Positions 47,520 through 57,416 of a stretch of 64,000 bases of DNA are shown piece after piece. Both the position numbers and the translations under genes were made by a program. The notes below the pieces were generated by a model. That model was not told the origin of the DNA, ran no database searches, and saw only the letters and a list, made by a program, of their open reading frames with translations. The stretch comes from Pseudomonas sp. IB20 (GTDB taxonomy: Bacteria; Pseudomonadota; Gammaproteobacteria; Pseudomonadales; Pseudomonadaceae), in the NCBI RefSeq assembly GCF_009707325.1, contig NZ_CP046103.1:3579284-3643283 (forward strand), written 5' to 3'. How positions within the stretch are numbered: position 1 is the stretch's first letter; every line of letters begins with the position of its first letter.

Positions 47520-48505
47520 GCGGCGTCCTTGTAGGCGGCCAGGGCCTCATCAAGTCGAAGCCAATCCGCCTCAGTGTCGGGCAGGCCGAAACGCAGGCTG
47601 CTGTCGTGGATAAACAGACGCAACAGAATGCCGCGCTGGGCCATGAATTCGTGCAGGCGTTCGGCGTGCGGCGTGATCAGCCATTGGAACAACGCGCAGC
47701 CGCCTTGGGGTTGAAAGCCGTGGCGCTCCAGCAGTTCAAATAGGCGCTGGCCGGCTTCGATGCAGCGATTACGCTGATGGGCATGCCCCGCCGTATCGCG
47801 CAGGCACACTTGGCCGAGCACCCGCGTCGGCCCGCTGACCGTCCACGGGCCGAGCTGTTCGGCCAACAATTTGAGCAGCTTGCGCTCCGCCAGCACAAAG
47901 CCCAGGCGCACACCGGCCAGGCCGAAGAATTTGCCGAACGAGCGCAACACAATCAGGCCGACTTGGTGGGTCTGGCTGGCCAGGCTCAAGTGCGGGGTGA
48001 CGTCCATAAACGCTTCGTCCACCACCAGCCAGCCGCCGCGCTGGGCCAGTCGCGAGTGCCACTCCAGCAGGCGCTGCGGGGGCAGCCTCAGGCCAGTGGG
48101 GTTGTTGGGGTTGACCACCACCAGCACATCGAGGCTGTCGAGAAAGAAGTCGACTTCCTGCTCCTGCACCTCGCGCACCACGTAACCGGCGCGACGCCAG
48201 GCTTCGGCGTGCTCGGCATAACACGGCGACAGCACGCCGACCTTGCCGGAACGACGCAAGCGCGGCAGCAATTGGATGGCTGCCTGGGAACCCGCCACCG
48301 GCAGCACGTGAGCAGCGCCGTAGTATTCGCTGGCGGCCTTCTCCAGGCCGTCATCGGTTTCCGGCAAGCGCGCCCAGGCCCGCAACGGGATCTCAGGGAT
48401 CGGCCACGGCCAGGGCGCCAGGCCGCTGGACAGGTCGAGCCAATCCGCCTCGGCAATCCCGTACTGAATCACTGCCTTACGCAGCCGGCCACCGTGTTCA
48501 AGCAT
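47516..48505 (-). CDS. cobD: L-threonine-O-3-phosphate decarboxylase-type PLP enzyme
   Basis: A 329-residue class I/II aminotransferase-fold protein (named CobC in Pseudomonas denitrificans, CobD in Salmonella). Typical blocks are [21 protein letters not shown] and the PLP lysine in [18 protein letters not shown]. It supplies the (R)-1-amino-2-propanol-phosphate linker for the nucleotide loop. It overlaps cbiB by 8 bp and cobQ by 4 bp. Confidence 0.94.
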   Translation of the reverse strand: MLEHGGRLRKAVIQYGIAEADWLDLSSGLAPWPWPIPEIPLRAWARLPETDDGLEKAASEYYGAAHVLPVAGSQAAIQLLPRLRRSGKVGVLSPCYAEHAEAWRRAGYVVREVQEQEVDFFLDSLDVLVVVNPNNPTGLRLPPQRLLEWHSRLAQRGGWLVVDEAFMDVTPHLSLASQTHQVGLIVLRSFGKFFGLAGVRLGFVLAERKLLKLLAEQLGPWTVSGPTRVLGQVCLRDTAGHAHQRNRCIEAGQRLFELLERHGFQPQGGCALFQWLITPHAERLHEFMAQRGILLRLFIHDSSLRFGLPDTEADWLRLDEALAAYKDAA

Positions 48506-49406
48506 AGAATTGCGCCCCCGCGCAGAGGATCAACAGCCATAACCACACACCGCGCTGCACCAGTTGCCAGCCGCGGTCGATAGCGTCGGCATCCGCCGCC
48601 GGGCCTTCGCCCAGTTGCGGGCGCTGATGCAGCTCACCGTGATAAATCGCCGCGCCACCCAGTTCCACCCCCAATGCGCCCGCACCGGCGGCCATCACTG
48701 GCCCTGCGTTAGGGCTGTCCCACGTCGGGCCCTGGGTGCGCCAGCATTTGAGCGCCAGGCGGGTTTTGCCGAGTACGGCGTAGGTCAAAGCCACCAAGCG
48801 CGCGGGAATATAGTTGAGTACATCGTCGATCTTTGCCGCCGCCCAGCCGAAACGCTCAAAGCGCTCGTTGCGATAGCCCCACATGGCGTCGAGGGTGTTG
48901 CTCAGGCGATAGAGCACCACGCCCGGCACGCCAGCGACGACAAACCAGAACAGTGCTGCGAACACCGCATCGCTGCCGTTCTCCAGCACCGATTCGGTGG
49001 CGGCACGCGCGACTTCGGTGCTGTCCAGTTCGCTGGTCTGGCGGCTGACCAGGTAACTCACGCGCTTACGCGCTTCATCCAGGTCATCACTGCGCAACGC
49101 CTGGGCGACCGGGATCACATGTTCGCCAAGGCTGCGCATGCCCAGCGCCAGGTACAACGCCAGAATCTCCAACGCCCAGCCGATATACGGCGCCCATGAC
49201 AACGCGGTGGCCAGCAGGGTCAGCGGCACCACCGCGACAAACCACGCGGTGACGCCGTGGCTGCGCCAGCCGCGGCCACCGCTGTTGAAACGCTGCTCGA
49301 TGCGCCCGGCGAAGTTGCCGAACGCCACCAGCGGATGCCAGCGCTTGGGCTCGCCCAGCAGCGCATCCAGCGCCACGGCAGCGACACACAGCAAGGCCAC
49401 ACTCAT
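48498..49406 (-). CDS. cbiB: Adenosylcobinamide-phosphate synthase
   Basis: A 302-residue inner-membrane protein (CbiB/CobD family) that attaches the aminopropanol linker to adenosylcobyric acid. Signature blocks are [18 protein letters not shown] and [23 protein letters not shown]. Four or five hydrophobic helices are visible. The start ATG at 49406 overlaps the bluB stop codon (ATGA); a start 15 bp upstream is less likely. Confidence 0.96.
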   Translation of the reverse strand: MSVALLCVAAVALDALLGEPKRWHPLVAFGNFAGRIEQRFNSGGRGWRSHGVTAWFVAVVPLTLLATALSWAPYIGWALEILALYLALGMRSLGEHVIPVAQALRSDDLDEARKRVSYLVSRQTSELDSTEVARAATESVLENGSDAVFAALFWFVVAGVPGVVLYRLSNTLDAMWGYRNERFERFGWAAAKIDDVLNYIPARLVALTYAVLGKTRLALKCWRTQGPTWDSPNAGPVMAAGAGALGVELGGAAIYHGELHQRPQLGEGPAADADAIDRGWQLVQRGVWLWLLILCAGAQFYA

Positions 49407-50053
49407 TGACTCACTCCCCACACATTCTCATACAACATGTCACTCAGCGGCCGTGGTTCGGTCCAGCCTTCGAGCTGCAACATCGGTGCCGGGTAGAACT
49501 CGGCGACCGGGCCCAGGCACAACACCGCCAGGGGTTTGGCACCGGGCGGCAAGCCCAGCAGGTCGGCCAGGGCTTGCGGTTCGAACAACGAGACCCAGCC
49601 CATGCCAAGGCCTTCGACACGAGCCGCCAGCCACAGATTCTGGATCGCGCAGGACAACGACGCCATGTCCATTTCCGGCAAGGTGCGACGGCCGAAGATA
49701 TGGCGTTCGCGGTCATCCATCAGCGCCGCCACCAGCACTTCGGCGCAGTCGTGGATGCCTTCAACCTTGAGCTTCATGAATTCATCGGAGCGCTCGCCCA
49801 GCGCCTCGGCGGTGCGCACGCGCTCTTCTTCCACCAGTTGCTGAATCTGCCCGCGCAATGGGCGGTCGCTGATGCGGATAAACCGCCAGGGCTGCATCAA
49901 GCCGACGCTGGGCGCCTGGTGCGCGGCCTGGAGCAGGCGGTGCAGCAAGTCGGGGGCCACGCTGCCACCTGTGAAGTGGCGCATGTCGCGGCGTTCGGCG
50001 ATGGCGCGGTAGACGGCGTCGCGTTCGGCTTGGGGGTAGGCGTTGTCAGTCAT
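49403..50053 (-). CDS. bluB: BluB, 5,6-dimethylbenzimidazole synthase
   Basis: A 216-residue nitroreductase-fold enzyme that fragments reduced FMN to make the lower ligand DMB, using oxygen. Family features include the N-terminal [14 protein letters not shown] sequence, [15 protein letters not shown] and [18 protein letters not shown]. Both neighbours overlap it by 4 bp (ATGA). Its presence shows de novo aerobic DMB synthesis. Confidence 0.96.
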   Translation of the reverse strand: MTDNAYPQAERDAVYRAIAERRDMRHFTGGSVAPDLLHRLLQAAHQAPSVGLMQPWRFIRISDRPLRGQIQQLVEEERVRTAEALGERSDEFMKLKVEGIHDCAEVLVAALMDDRERHIFGRRTLPEMDMASLSCAIQNLWLAARVEGLGMGWVSLFEPQALADLLGLPPGAKPLAVLCLGPVAEFYPAPMLQLEGWTEPRPLSDMLYENVWGVSQ

Positions 50054-51438
50054 GGCCCTATCGCGGGCAAGCCCGCTCCCACATTTTGATTTGCGAACGC
50101 TGTCGATGTGGGAGCTGGCTTGCCTGCGATAGCACTCTCAAGGCTCGGCGCAAACAAAGCAGCCACCGCCGTAGGGTTGGAGGGAAAGTAAAAGTGCACG
50201 TAGGAAGCCGTCATCCGCCCCTGTCGGTAAACCGCCTCAGCACCGCGCCCGCCGTTAGGGCTAAGCCCACGAGCAATTGGCTGCCACTCAGTACTGGTCA
50301 GGGAATGGTGATAGGTGTGACCGCGCAGTACGCCTTCCGGCAACTCGACGCTTTGCAGGGCCAGGGCTGCGAGTTTCTTTTGCATCACCGCATCCCCTTG
50401 CAGCAGGCCGACCAGTTCGGCACGGGTGCCGTCGACATCGGTCAGCGAGTCCAGCAGGTAGAGCATGCCGCCACATTCGGCGAGCATGGGTTTACCGGCG
50501 GCGTGATGGGCGCGGATCGCGTCGAGCATCGGGGTGTTTTCCGACAGCGCCTGGTGGTGCAATTCCGGGTAACCACCGGGCAAATAGAGGCTGTCGGCGT
50601 CAGGTAATTCGCTATCGTGAATCGGCGAGAAGAAGCACAACTCGGCGCCCATCGCCCGCAGCAGGTCGAGGCTGGCGCCATAGGTGAAGGCAAAGGCTTC
50701 GTCACGAGCTACGGCGATGCGCACACCGGCCAGCAACGGCTCGGCTTCGATCACTTCAGGCGCGGCGAAGGTCACCGGTGGCGGCAAGGCGACTTCGCAA
50801 CTGCTGCCCAGGGCTTGGGCGGCGGCGTCCAGGCGCACGTCGAGGTCATTCAATTCGCTGGCTTGCACCAGACCCAGGTGGCGGCTGGGCAATTCGATCC
50901 CAGTTTCCCGCGACAGCGCGCCGTACCAGCGCAGGCCTTCGGTGAGGCTGCCTTCGAGCAATTGCGCATGGCGCAGGGTGCCGACGCGGTTGGCCAGCAC
51001 GCCGGCGAACGGCAGGTCGGGCTGATAGCGCGCCAAGCCCAAGGCCAGCGCACCAAAGGTCTGGGCCATGGCAGTGCCGTCGATCACTGCGAGCACCGGC
51101 ACACCAAAGTGCCGCGCCAGGTCGGCGCTGGAAGGCGTACCGTCGAACAGGCCCATCACGCCTTCGATCAGGATCAGGTCGGCCTCGCCCGCCGCTTCCC
51201 ACAACAAACGACGACTTTCCTGCTCACCGACCATCCACATGTCCAATTGATACACCGGCGCACCGCTGGCGCGTTCGTGGATCATCGGGTCAAGAAAGTC
51301 CGGCCCGCATTTGAACACGCGCACCTTGCGCCCCAGGTTGCGGTGCAAACGCGCCAGCGCGGCGGTGACGGTGGTTTTGCCTTGGCCGGACGCCGGTGCG
51401 GCGATCAGGACGGCCGGGCAATGACGGGGCTGATTCAA
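50050..51438 (-). CDS. cobB: Hydrogenobyrinic acid a,c-diamide synthase with REP-derived C-terminus
   Basis: A 462-residue amidotransferase (CobB, the aerobic counterpart of CbiA). The N-terminal P-loop is APASGQGKTTVTAAL, and the GATase nucleophile Cys is in MLAECGGMLYLLD. The usual family end is near VHFYFPSNPTAVAALFAP. Here about 28 extra residues follow (ESAIAGKPAPTSTAFAN, then [12 protein letters not shown]), encoded by an inverted REP pair at 50056-50130. The stop codon still overlaps the bluB start (ATGA). The core enzyme should be unaffected. Confidence 0.95.
   Translation of the reverse strand: MNQPRHCPAVLIAAPASGQGKTTVTAALARLHRNLGRKVRVFKCGPDFLDPMIHERASGAPVYQLDMWMVGEQESRRLLWEAAGEADLILIEGVMGLFDGTPSSADLARHFGVPVLAVIDGTAMAQTFGALALGLARYQPDLPFAGVLANRVGTLRHAQLLEGSLTEGLRWYGALSRETGIELPSRHLGLVQASELNDLDVRLDAAAQALGSSCEVALPPPVTFAAPEVIEAEPLLAGVRIAVARDEAFAFTYGASLDLLRAMGAELCFFSPIHDSELPDADSLYLPGGYPELHHQALSENTPMLDAIRAHHAAGKPMLAECGGMLYLLDSLTDVDGTRAELVGLLQGDAVMQKKLAALALQSVELPEGVLRGHTYHHSLTSTEWQPIARGLSPNGGRGAEAVYRQGRMTASYVHFYFPSNPTAVAALFAPSLESAIAGKPAPTSTAFANQNVGAGLPAIGP
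50056..50130. repeat. REPIN inside the 3' end of cobB
   Basis: CTATCGCGGGCAAGCCCGCTCCCAC is inverted against GTGGGAGCTGGCTTGCCTGCGATAG, about 25 bp apart. The pair lies wholly within the cobB reading frame, immediately before bluB. Confidence 0.88.
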
Positions 51439-52046
51439 AGTTCGACGCCCTTCTGTGCCTTGATACCGGCCTGGAACGCGTGCTTGAGCATGCCCATTTC
51501 GGTGACGGTGTCGCCCATTTCGATCAGCTCAGGCTTAGCGCCACGGCCGGTGACCACCACGTGCTGCATCGGCGGGCGGGCTTGCAGGTCGCTGAGTACC
51601 TGGTCCAGATCAAGGTAGCCGTGCTTGAGGGCGATGTTCAGTTCATCCAGCACCACAAGGCCGATGGAAGGGTCTTGCAGCAGTTCGCGGGAAACTGTCC
51701 AGGCGGCTTCGGCGGCGGCGATGTCGCGCTGGCGGTCCTGGGTTTCCCAGGTGAAGCCTTCGCCCATCACGTGAAAGCGCACTTGCTCGGGGAAGCGGCG
51801 GAAGAACAGTTCCTCACCGGTGCTGTTGCGCCCCTTGATGAACTGCACCACGCCGCACTGCATGCCGTGGCCCATGGCGCGGGCGAGCATGCCAAACGCC
51901 GAGCTGCTCTTGCCTTTGCCGTTGCCGGTCAATACCAGCAGCAAGCCGCATTCGCTCGGGGAATTGGCGATACGTTCATCGATCACGGCTTTTTTGCGCA
52001 GCATGCGCGCCAGGTGGCGTTCGTCGCGGTCGGGGGAATCGGTCAT
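51435..52046 (-). CDS. cobO: Cob(I)yrinic acid a,c-diamide adenosyltransferase
   Basis: A 203-residue CobA/CobO-type adenosyltransferase. P-loop: LTGNGKGKSSSAFGM. Other family features are GVVQFIKGR and LVVLDELNIALKHGYLDLDQVL. It attaches the adenosyl group of coenzyme B12. The start was set at the ATG near 52046, since the frame upstream runs into the riboswitch. It is the first gene of the cob operon and overlaps cobB by 4 bp. Confidence 0.96.
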   Translation of the reverse strand: MTDSPDRDERHLARMLRKKAVIDERIANSPSECGLLLVLTGNGKGKSSSAFGMLARAMGHGMQCGVVQFIKGRNSTGEELFFRRFPEQVRFHVMGEGFTWETQDRQRDIAAAEAAWTVSRELLQDPSIGLVVLDELNIALKHGYLDLDQVLSDLQARPPMQHVVVTGRGAKPELIEMGDTVTEMGMLKHAFQAGIKAQKGVEL

Positions 52047-52138
52047 GACAGCTCTCCGTTGGGGCTGGACAAAAACGGCGGGCAGGAAAAAGAAATAACA
52101 GACAGCCAAGCATCGCCCACCGTGATGCTGTTGGATGT

Positions 52139-52365
52139 TTCAGGCCGGTCTCCGGACTCATGAGTGGCCTCCCTTTATAGAAAGCAGGCCAACGGTGCGC
52201 CTTCCCATATCACGTAGATACAGTGGCAAAAGGCACCGTTTTCACTCATTTACCGTTGCGGGGGCAGCGCCGGAATTGCGGCAGCACTGTGTAGAAGTGC
52301 GCTCACTCACCGGCTTCCCTGTTTCACTCTGTCGACCCACCGGTCACAGAGCACCTGGAACAAGC
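52139..52365 (-). promoter_or_regulatory. Cobalamin riboswitch leading the cob operon
   Basis: On the minus strand, from 5' to 3': GGTG...GGGAAGCCGGTGAG, then CTGCCCCGCAACGGTAAATG (the conserved core of the B12 riboswitch), the variable arm, and the B12 box AGTCCGGAGACCGGCC at 52143-52158. It is about 225 bases long and ends about 92 bp before cobO. Adenosylcobalamin binding is expected to shut down the operon, presumably at translation or termination; no clear terminator was recognised between it and cobO. Confidence 0.95.
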
Positions 52366-52472
52366 CGCGAAGGTTAGTGGGTTGGGGGTGGAGCGTCAAT
52401 TAAAGCTGGCCTTGTACTGGAACGATCTGACCGGCAAACACCTCTACCCTTACAGGTATTAAGGAGAAAACC

Positions 52473-53786
52473 ATGCATAAAACCAGACTCGCCCTACTGA
52501 TCATGCTGGCAGGCACCCTCGCCGCCTGCGGTGAAAGCTCTACTCTGAAGGTCTCAGACGGCACCGGGCCCTCGCCTAAGCTGCCGGAGCCGAACAAAAC
52601 CCTGATCCCCACCGTGAATATCGCCCCGGCGATTGGCTGGCCAGAGGGCGCGAAGCCGACAGCCGCAGCCGGTACTCAGGTCGCGGCATTTGCCGAAGGC
52701 CTGGACCACCCGCGCTGGCTGTATGTGTTGCCCAACGGTGATGTACTGGTGGCAGAAACCAACGCCCCGCCCAAGCCGGATGACTCCAAGGGCATTCGCG
52801 GCTGGGTGATGGAAAAGGTCATGGGCCGCGCCGGCGCCGGCGTGCCGAGCCCGAACCGCATCACGCTGCTGCGTGATGCCAACCACGACGGCGTCGCCGA
52901 AACGCGCACGGTGTTCCTGGAGAACCTCAACTCGCCGTTCGGCATGACCTTGGTCGGCAACGACTTGTATGTCGCCGACTCGGACAAGCTGTTGCGCTTT
53001 CCTTATCAGCCGGGCGAAACCGCAATCAAGGCCGCCGGCACCAAAGTGGTCGACTTGCCCGGCGGCAGCATTAACCACCACTGGACGAAAAACGTGGTGG
53101 CCAGCAAGGACGGCAGCAAGTTGTATGTGAGTGTCGGCTCCAACAGCAACGTCGGCGAGAACGGCTTGGCGGCGGAAGAAGGTCGCGCGGCGATCTGGGA
53201 AGTCGACCGCGCCACCGGCCAGCACCGCATTTTTGCCTCCGGCTTGCGTAACCCCAACGGCATGGCTTGGGAACCGCAGAGTGGCAAGCTGTGGACGGCG
53301 GTGAATGAACGCGATGAAATCGGCAGCGACCTGGTGCCGGACTACATCACTTCGGTCAAGGACGGCGCGTTTTATGGCTGGCCGTTCAGTTACTACGGGC
53401 AGCATGTGGATATACGCGTTTCACCGCAGAATCTGGACCTGGTCGCCAAGGCCATCGCCCCGGACTATGCGGTGGGCCCGCACACTGCGTCTTTAGGCCT
53501 GACCTTCGCTGAGGGCAGCAAACTCCCGGCGCAGTTCAGCAACGGCGCGTTTATCGGCCAGCATGGTTCGTGGAACCGCAAGCCGCACAGTGGCTACAAG
53601 GTAATTTTCGTGCCGTTTGAGGGTGGTCAGCCTAAAGGGCAGCCGGTGGATGTGCTGACGGGGTTCCTCAACAGTGATGAGAAAGCCATGGGCCGGCCGG
53701 TGGGCGTGGTGATTGATCAGCAGGGGGATTTGCTGGTGGCCGATGATGTGGGGAATAAGGTGTGGCGGGTGTCGGCGGCTAAGTAA
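52473..53786 (+). CDS. PQQ-dependent sugar (sorbosone-type) dehydrogenase lipoprotein
   Basis: A 437-residue protein. A lipobox (LAAC, Cys19) gives an outer-membrane or periplasmic lipoprotein. The rest is a six-bladed propeller of the soluble glucose/sorbosone dehydrogenase family ([66 protein letters not shown]). Periplasmic oxidation of sugars or aldoses is predicted. It starts about 107 bp from the riboswitch on the opposite strand, so the two share a divergent promoter region. The exact substrate is unknown. Confidence 0.9.
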   Translation: MHKTRLALLIMLAGTLAACGESSTLKVSDGTGPSPKLPEPNKTLIPTVNIAPAIGWPEGAKPTAAAGTQVAAFAEGLDHPRWLYVLPNGDVLVAETNAPPKPDDSKGIRGWVMEKVMGRAGAGVPSPNRITLLRDANHDGVAETRTVFLENLNSPFGMTLVGNDLYVADSDKLLRFPYQPGETAIKAAGTKVVDLPGGSINHHWTKNVVASKDGSKLYVSVGSNSNVGENGLAAEEGRAAIWEVDRATGQHRIFASGLRNPNGMAWEPQSGKLWTAVNERDEIGSDLVPDYITSVKDGAFYGWPFSYYGQHVDIRVSPQNLDLVAKAIAPDYAVGPHTASLGLTFAEGSKLPAQFSNGAFIGQHGSWNRKPHSGYKVIFVPFEGGQPKGQPVDVLTGFLNSDEKAMGRPVGVVIDQQGDLLVADDVGNKVWRVSAAK

Positions 53787-53850
53787 GACGCCATAAAACC
53801 AATGTGGGAGCGGGCTTTTGTGGGGGTTGGCTTGGCTCACATTTTGATTT

Positions 53851-54390
53851 CTAGGGGTTGCGCGCCAGATTCGCAGGCAATACACGCTTGGCGCTCAAAT
53901 AAGCATTCTGCCAATAGGCCTTGGACAGGGTATCGAGCTTCACCGTACCGCCGGTTTGCGGTGCATGTACGAATCGCCCTTCGCCCACGTAGATACCCGC
54001 GTGGCTTACCTGTGAGCCGCCGCCGGTCGCGAAGAAGATCAGGTCACCGGTCTGCAGGTTGTTTTCGCTCACATCCTGGGCACGCATCACGATCAATTCA
54101 CGGGTGGTGCGCGGCAGGCTGATGCCCGCAGCGTCACGGTAGACAAACCCGATCAAGCCGCTGCAATCAAACCCGGAGTCCGGCGTATTACCGCCCCAAC
54201 GATAAGGCGTGCCGACCAGGCCCAGCGCACGGAAGAGCACGTCTTCGGCTGCCGGCGAGAAATTTTGCGTGGAGTAGTTGAACACCGGCTTAGGCTTGAC
54301 CGCTACAGGGGCGGGCGGCGGTGGTCGGCTTGCGCAGGCGCTGAGAAGCGCGGCGCACACCAGAAGAATGAGGCGGGCTGAGGTCGACAT
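53851..54390 (-). CDS. NlpC/P60 lipoprotein endopeptidase (first of two)
   Basis: A 179-residue cell-wall hydrolase. The lipobox is LSAC (Cys19). The catalytic Cys is in GFDCSGLIGFVY, the His in VSHAGIYVGEGRFVHAP. It is expected to cut murein stem peptides. A REP element lies just downstream. It is paralogous to the neighbouring gene but has a shorter N-terminal linker. Confidence 0.94.
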   Translation of the reverse strand: MSTSARLILLVCAALLSACASRPPPPAPVAVKPKPVFNYSTQNFSPAAEDVLFRALGLVGTPYRWGGNTPDSGFDCSGLIGFVYRDAAGISLPRTTRELIVMRAQDVSENNLQTGDLIFFATGGGSQVSHAGIYVGEGRFVHAPQTGGTVKLDTLSKAYWQNAYLSAKRVLPANLARNP

Positions 54391-54534
54391 GGGCAGAACA
54401 ATCCTGGTCTGGATGCGGCTTTCGCTGCCGAGCGCTGAAAACCAGAACGCGCAAGCAAAGCTCGCGCGAACGGATTACAACAATGTCCAGGGATTCTAGC
54501 GCTTACACGTCAAACTTCAAGTATCACTTTAACT

Positions 54535-55179
54535 TTACTTACTAGCGGTAACCGTAGTCGGGGCCATGGCGAGTGCACGCTTGGCTTCGATGAAGGTTTT
54601 GCTCCAGTAGCTGTCACCCAGGTTGTCGACTCGAACACCGCCACTGCGACGGCTGCTGGAGTGGATAAACTGGTTATCGCCCAAGTAGATACCGGCATGG
54701 CTCACACGACCACGGCCAGCCGTACTAAAGAAAAGCAGATCACCGGGCTTGAGGTTCTTGCGTGCGACCAACGGTGCATCCACGTTGATCATTTCGCGCG
54801 TGGAGCGAGGCAGATTCATGCCCGCTTCTTCACGGAACAGATAGCCGATGAAGCCGCTGCAGTCGAAACCGGCTTCGGAGGTGCCGCCGAAACGGTAACG
54901 GGTACCGATCAGGGACATGCCGCGTTCGAGGATGCTGTCGGCCAGAACTGGAAGCTGGTAAGGCTTGCTGCCGGCGAAGGCGGCGAGTTCTTTCTCAGTT
55001 GCCTGCTCTTCTTTATAGAGAGCTTCCTGATAGACAGTGGAAGACTGCGCTGCAACGAATTTTGCCTGAGACTGTTGTGCTGGTTTTTGCTGCTCAGCCA
55101 CGTTTTGAGTGTGGGTGGCACAACCAAACAACAGGGAAACGAGTGCGAGAGGCACGAGGGGTGCGAAGCGATTTAGCAT
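54535..55179 (-). CDS. NlpC/P60 lipoprotein endopeptidase (second of two)
   Basis: A 214-residue paralogue. The lipobox is LLFGC. A Gln/Ala-rich linker (about 25-75) is followed by the peptidase domain with Cys in GFDCSGFIGYLF, His in VSHAGIYLGDNQFIHSSSRRSG. ATG 55179 was chosen rather than a GTG 6 bp upstream. The two adjacent NlpC/P60 genes are co-directional and 144 bp apart; they probably arose by duplication. Confidence 0.94.
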   Translation of the reverse strand: MLNRFAPLVPLALVSLLFGCATHTQNVAEQQKPAQQSQAKFVAAQSSTVYQEALYKEEQATEKELAAFAGSKPYQLPVLADSILERGMSLIGTRYRFGGTSEAGFDCSGFIGYLFREEAGMNLPRSTREMINVDAPLVARKNLKPGDLLFFSTAGRGRVSHAGIYLGDNQFIHSSSRRSGGVRVDNLGDSYWSKTFIEAKRALAMAPTTVTASK

Positions 55180-55392
55180 GGGCACGACCGTGGCTGATGT
55201 GTAAAGAAGCCGAGACTATGCCCTCTATCACATCGATTTGCAAATTCAATCGTGATCTATGTGACTTCTTGTTTGGACTATGACATCTAAGCCCTTAATA
55301 CCCTATACGCGCCTTTTGCGTGGCCAAAGCGGCCCAAACGCAGGTTTTCTGGCGCCTGAAATTTGCCGAAAGCCCCGTAATACAAGGGCTGG

Positions 55393-56097
55393 CTACCAGC
55401 CGAGGGTTTCCTTGAGGAAAGGAATGGTGAGCTTGCGCTGAGCCTGCAAAGAGGCCTGATCGAGCTGTTCGAGCAAATCGAACAACGCGCTCATGCTGCG
55501 GGTGCCACGGGTGAGGATAAAGTGCCCGACCTCATCGGTGAGGTGCAAGCCGCGACGGGATGCGCGCAATTGCAAGGCGCGCAGTTTGTCTTCGTCGGAC
55601 AGCGGGCGCATCTGGAAGATCAGCGCCAGGGTCAGGCGCGACTTGAGGTCGGCCAGCTTCACTGGCAGCTCACGTGGCGAGGTGGACGCGGCGATCAACA
55701 GGCGCCGGCCGCTGTCACGCAAGCGATTGAACAGGTGAAACAGCGCCTCTTCCCAATCCGCCTTACCGGCAATCGCCTGAAGATCATCCAGGCACACCAA
55801 CTCGTATTGCTCCAGGTGGTCGAAGATCCCGATACCCCGGTCCATCAACTCAGCCAATGGCAGGTACACCGCCGGCTCACCCATTTGCTCGAAGCGCAGG
55901 CACGCGGCCTGCAACAGGTGGGTACGCCCCACGCCGTGCTTGCCCCACAGGTAGATCAGGCTTTCAGTCCACCCGGCGTCGGCTTCGCAGAGCCGCTCGA
56001 CATAGCCGAGTGCAGCGGCATTGGCGCCTGGGTAGTAATTGATAAAGGTGGCGTCGTCACGCAGACGCACACCCAAGGGCAGCTGAATCGGTTTCAT
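55393..56097 (-). CDS. hda: Hda, DnaA regulatory inactivator
   Basis: A 234-residue DnaA-related AAA+ protein lacking a DNA-binding domain. N-terminal clamp-binding motif KPIQLPLGV. Walker A-like WGKHGVGRTHLL and the B motif VCLDDLQAI. It works with the sliding clamp and ADP to inactivate DnaA after initiation. The length and the PerM-like gene nearby match the known Pseudomonas order. Confidence 0.95.
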   Translation of the reverse strand: MKPIQLPLGVRLRDDATFINYYPGANAAALGYVERLCEADAGWTESLIYLWGKHGVGRTHLLQAACLRFEQMGEPAVYLPLAELMDRGIGIFDHLEQYELVCLDDLQAIAGKADWEEALFHLFNRLRDSGRRLLIAASTSPRELPVKLADLKSRLTLALIFQMRPLSDEDKLRALQLRASRRGLHLTDEVGHFILTRGTRSMSALFDLLEQLDQASLQAQRKLTIPFLKETLGW

Positions 56098-56264
56098 GCT
56101 GACTGAACGGCTCCAAACGAACCGTTAGTGGCCTCTGTGTAAAGTTTGCAAAGTTTATACCCGTGACGCCGGGCGCACAATGCAGCAGACCACAAGCAAA
56201 ATCAAAGGTTTGCGTTAACTTGGGGCGATTTGCGCAAATAGTTTGACACCACCTTCCAAAAACA

Positions 56265-56290
56265 ACAAACCCGGCCTGGGCCGGGTTTGT
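56265..56290 (-). terminator. Terminator after the PerM-like gene
   Basis: Perfect stem ACAAACCCGGCC / GGCCGGGTTTGT, followed on the minus strand by TGTTTTTGG. It separates the permease gene from hda. Confidence 0.85.
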
Positions 56291-56300
56291 GACGAAGCGG

Positions 56301-57374
56301 TTACAGATCGGGGTCTTCAGCCCCGGTATACACATCCGAATCTTTATACAAATCGTGCACATGGCGCACCAGCACCATGATCACCGCCGCCACCGGCAGC
56401 GCCAGCAGGATGCCGGTGAAACCAAACAGCTCACCGCCCGCCAGGATCGCAAAGATCACCGCCACCGGGTGCAGGCCGATCCGGTCACCCACCAGCAGCG
56501 GCGTCAACACCATGCCTTCAAGGGCCTGGCCGACCATGAACACCGCGACAATCCCGAGCATCGGGTACAGGTCGCCGCCAAACTGGAACAACCCGGCCAC
56601 CAGTGCCGCGCCAATGCCGATCACGAAGCCCATATAAGGCACGATAGCGGCCAGGCCGGCGATCAAGCCGATCAACAGGCCCAGCTCCAAGCCAATCGCC
56701 ATCAGGCCGGCGGCGTAGATAATCCCCAGGGCCAGCATCACCAGCAACTGACCACGCACGAACGCGCCCAGTACCTCATGGCACTCTTCGGCCAGGGAAA
56801 CGATGCGCTCTTCGCTGTTGCGCGGCAGCAGGCTGCGGATTTTGGCCATCATCAGGTCCCAGTCACGCAGCAGGTAGAACGCCACCACTGGGATCAGCAC
56901 CAAGTTGGTCAACCAGCCAATCAACGCCAGGCTGGATGCCGTGGCCTGGCTGAGCACGACACCGACGATATCGGTGGTCTGGCCCATGTGCTCACTGATC
57001 GCCGCCTTGACCTTGTCGAACTTCCAGAAGCCATCAGCCAGGCCCAACTTGGCCTGGGCCCACGGCATTGCCGTGTGCTGCAACCAATCGAGCATCTGCG
57101 GCGCCAGTTCATACAAGCGAAACAGCTGCTTGGCCAGCATCGGCACCAATACCAGTACCAATGCTGTGATGACCAACGTGAACAGCGCAAACACCGCCAC
57201 CACACCCAAGGTCCGCGACAGGCCGGCTTTCTCCAGGCGATCCACCACCGGATCGAACAGATAGGCGAGCAGCAGCGCCACCAGGAACGGCGTCAGGATC
57301 GAATGCAGTAAGAACACAAAAACGCACAGCAGGACAATCCCGCCAAGCCACACCCAACGACGCGTATCCGCCAT
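56301..57374 (-). CDS. AI-2E/PerM-family inner membrane transporter
   Basis: A 357-residue membrane protein with about eight helices in the AI-2E exporter arrangement. Family stretches are LLLAYLFDPVVDRLEKAGLSR near the N-terminus and ALPVAAVIMVLVRHVHDLYKDSDVY at the C-terminus. Members export small molecules or act in sodium/proton transport; the substrate here is unknown. The start at 57374 has GGAG six bases upstream; an ATG 12 bp earlier lacks a spacer. Confidence 0.9.
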   Translation of the reverse strand: MADTRRWVWLGGIVLLCVFVFLLHSILTPFLVALLLAYLFDPVVDRLEKAGLSRTLGVVAVFALFTLVITALVLVLVPMLAKQLFRLYELAPQMLDWLQHTAMPWAQAKLGLADGFWKFDKVKAAISEHMGQTTDIVGVVLSQATASSLALIGWLTNLVLIPVVAFYLLRDWDLMMAKIRSLLPRNSEERIVSLAEECHEVLGAFVRGQLLVMLALGIIYAAGLMAIGLELGLLIGLIAGLAAIVPYMGFVIGIGAALVAGLFQFGGDLYPMLGIVAVFMVGQALEGMVLTPLLVGDRIGLHPVAVIFAILAGGELFGFTGILLALPVAAVIMVLVRHVHDLYKDSDVYTGAEDPDL

Positions 57375-57416
57375 AAACCACTCCATTATTTGCTTCTATC
57401 TATAAAGGAAGAACAA

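Noticed and set aside
46239..47534. A 431-codon plus-strand frame opposite cobQ
   Set aside because: CobQ on the minus strand has all family motifs; the opposite frame is His/Arg/Gln-rich, as GC-skewed shadows are.
52135..52377. An 80-codon plus-strand frame over the riboswitch
   Set aside because: The sequence is fully explained by the conserved cobalamin riboswitch on the other strand.
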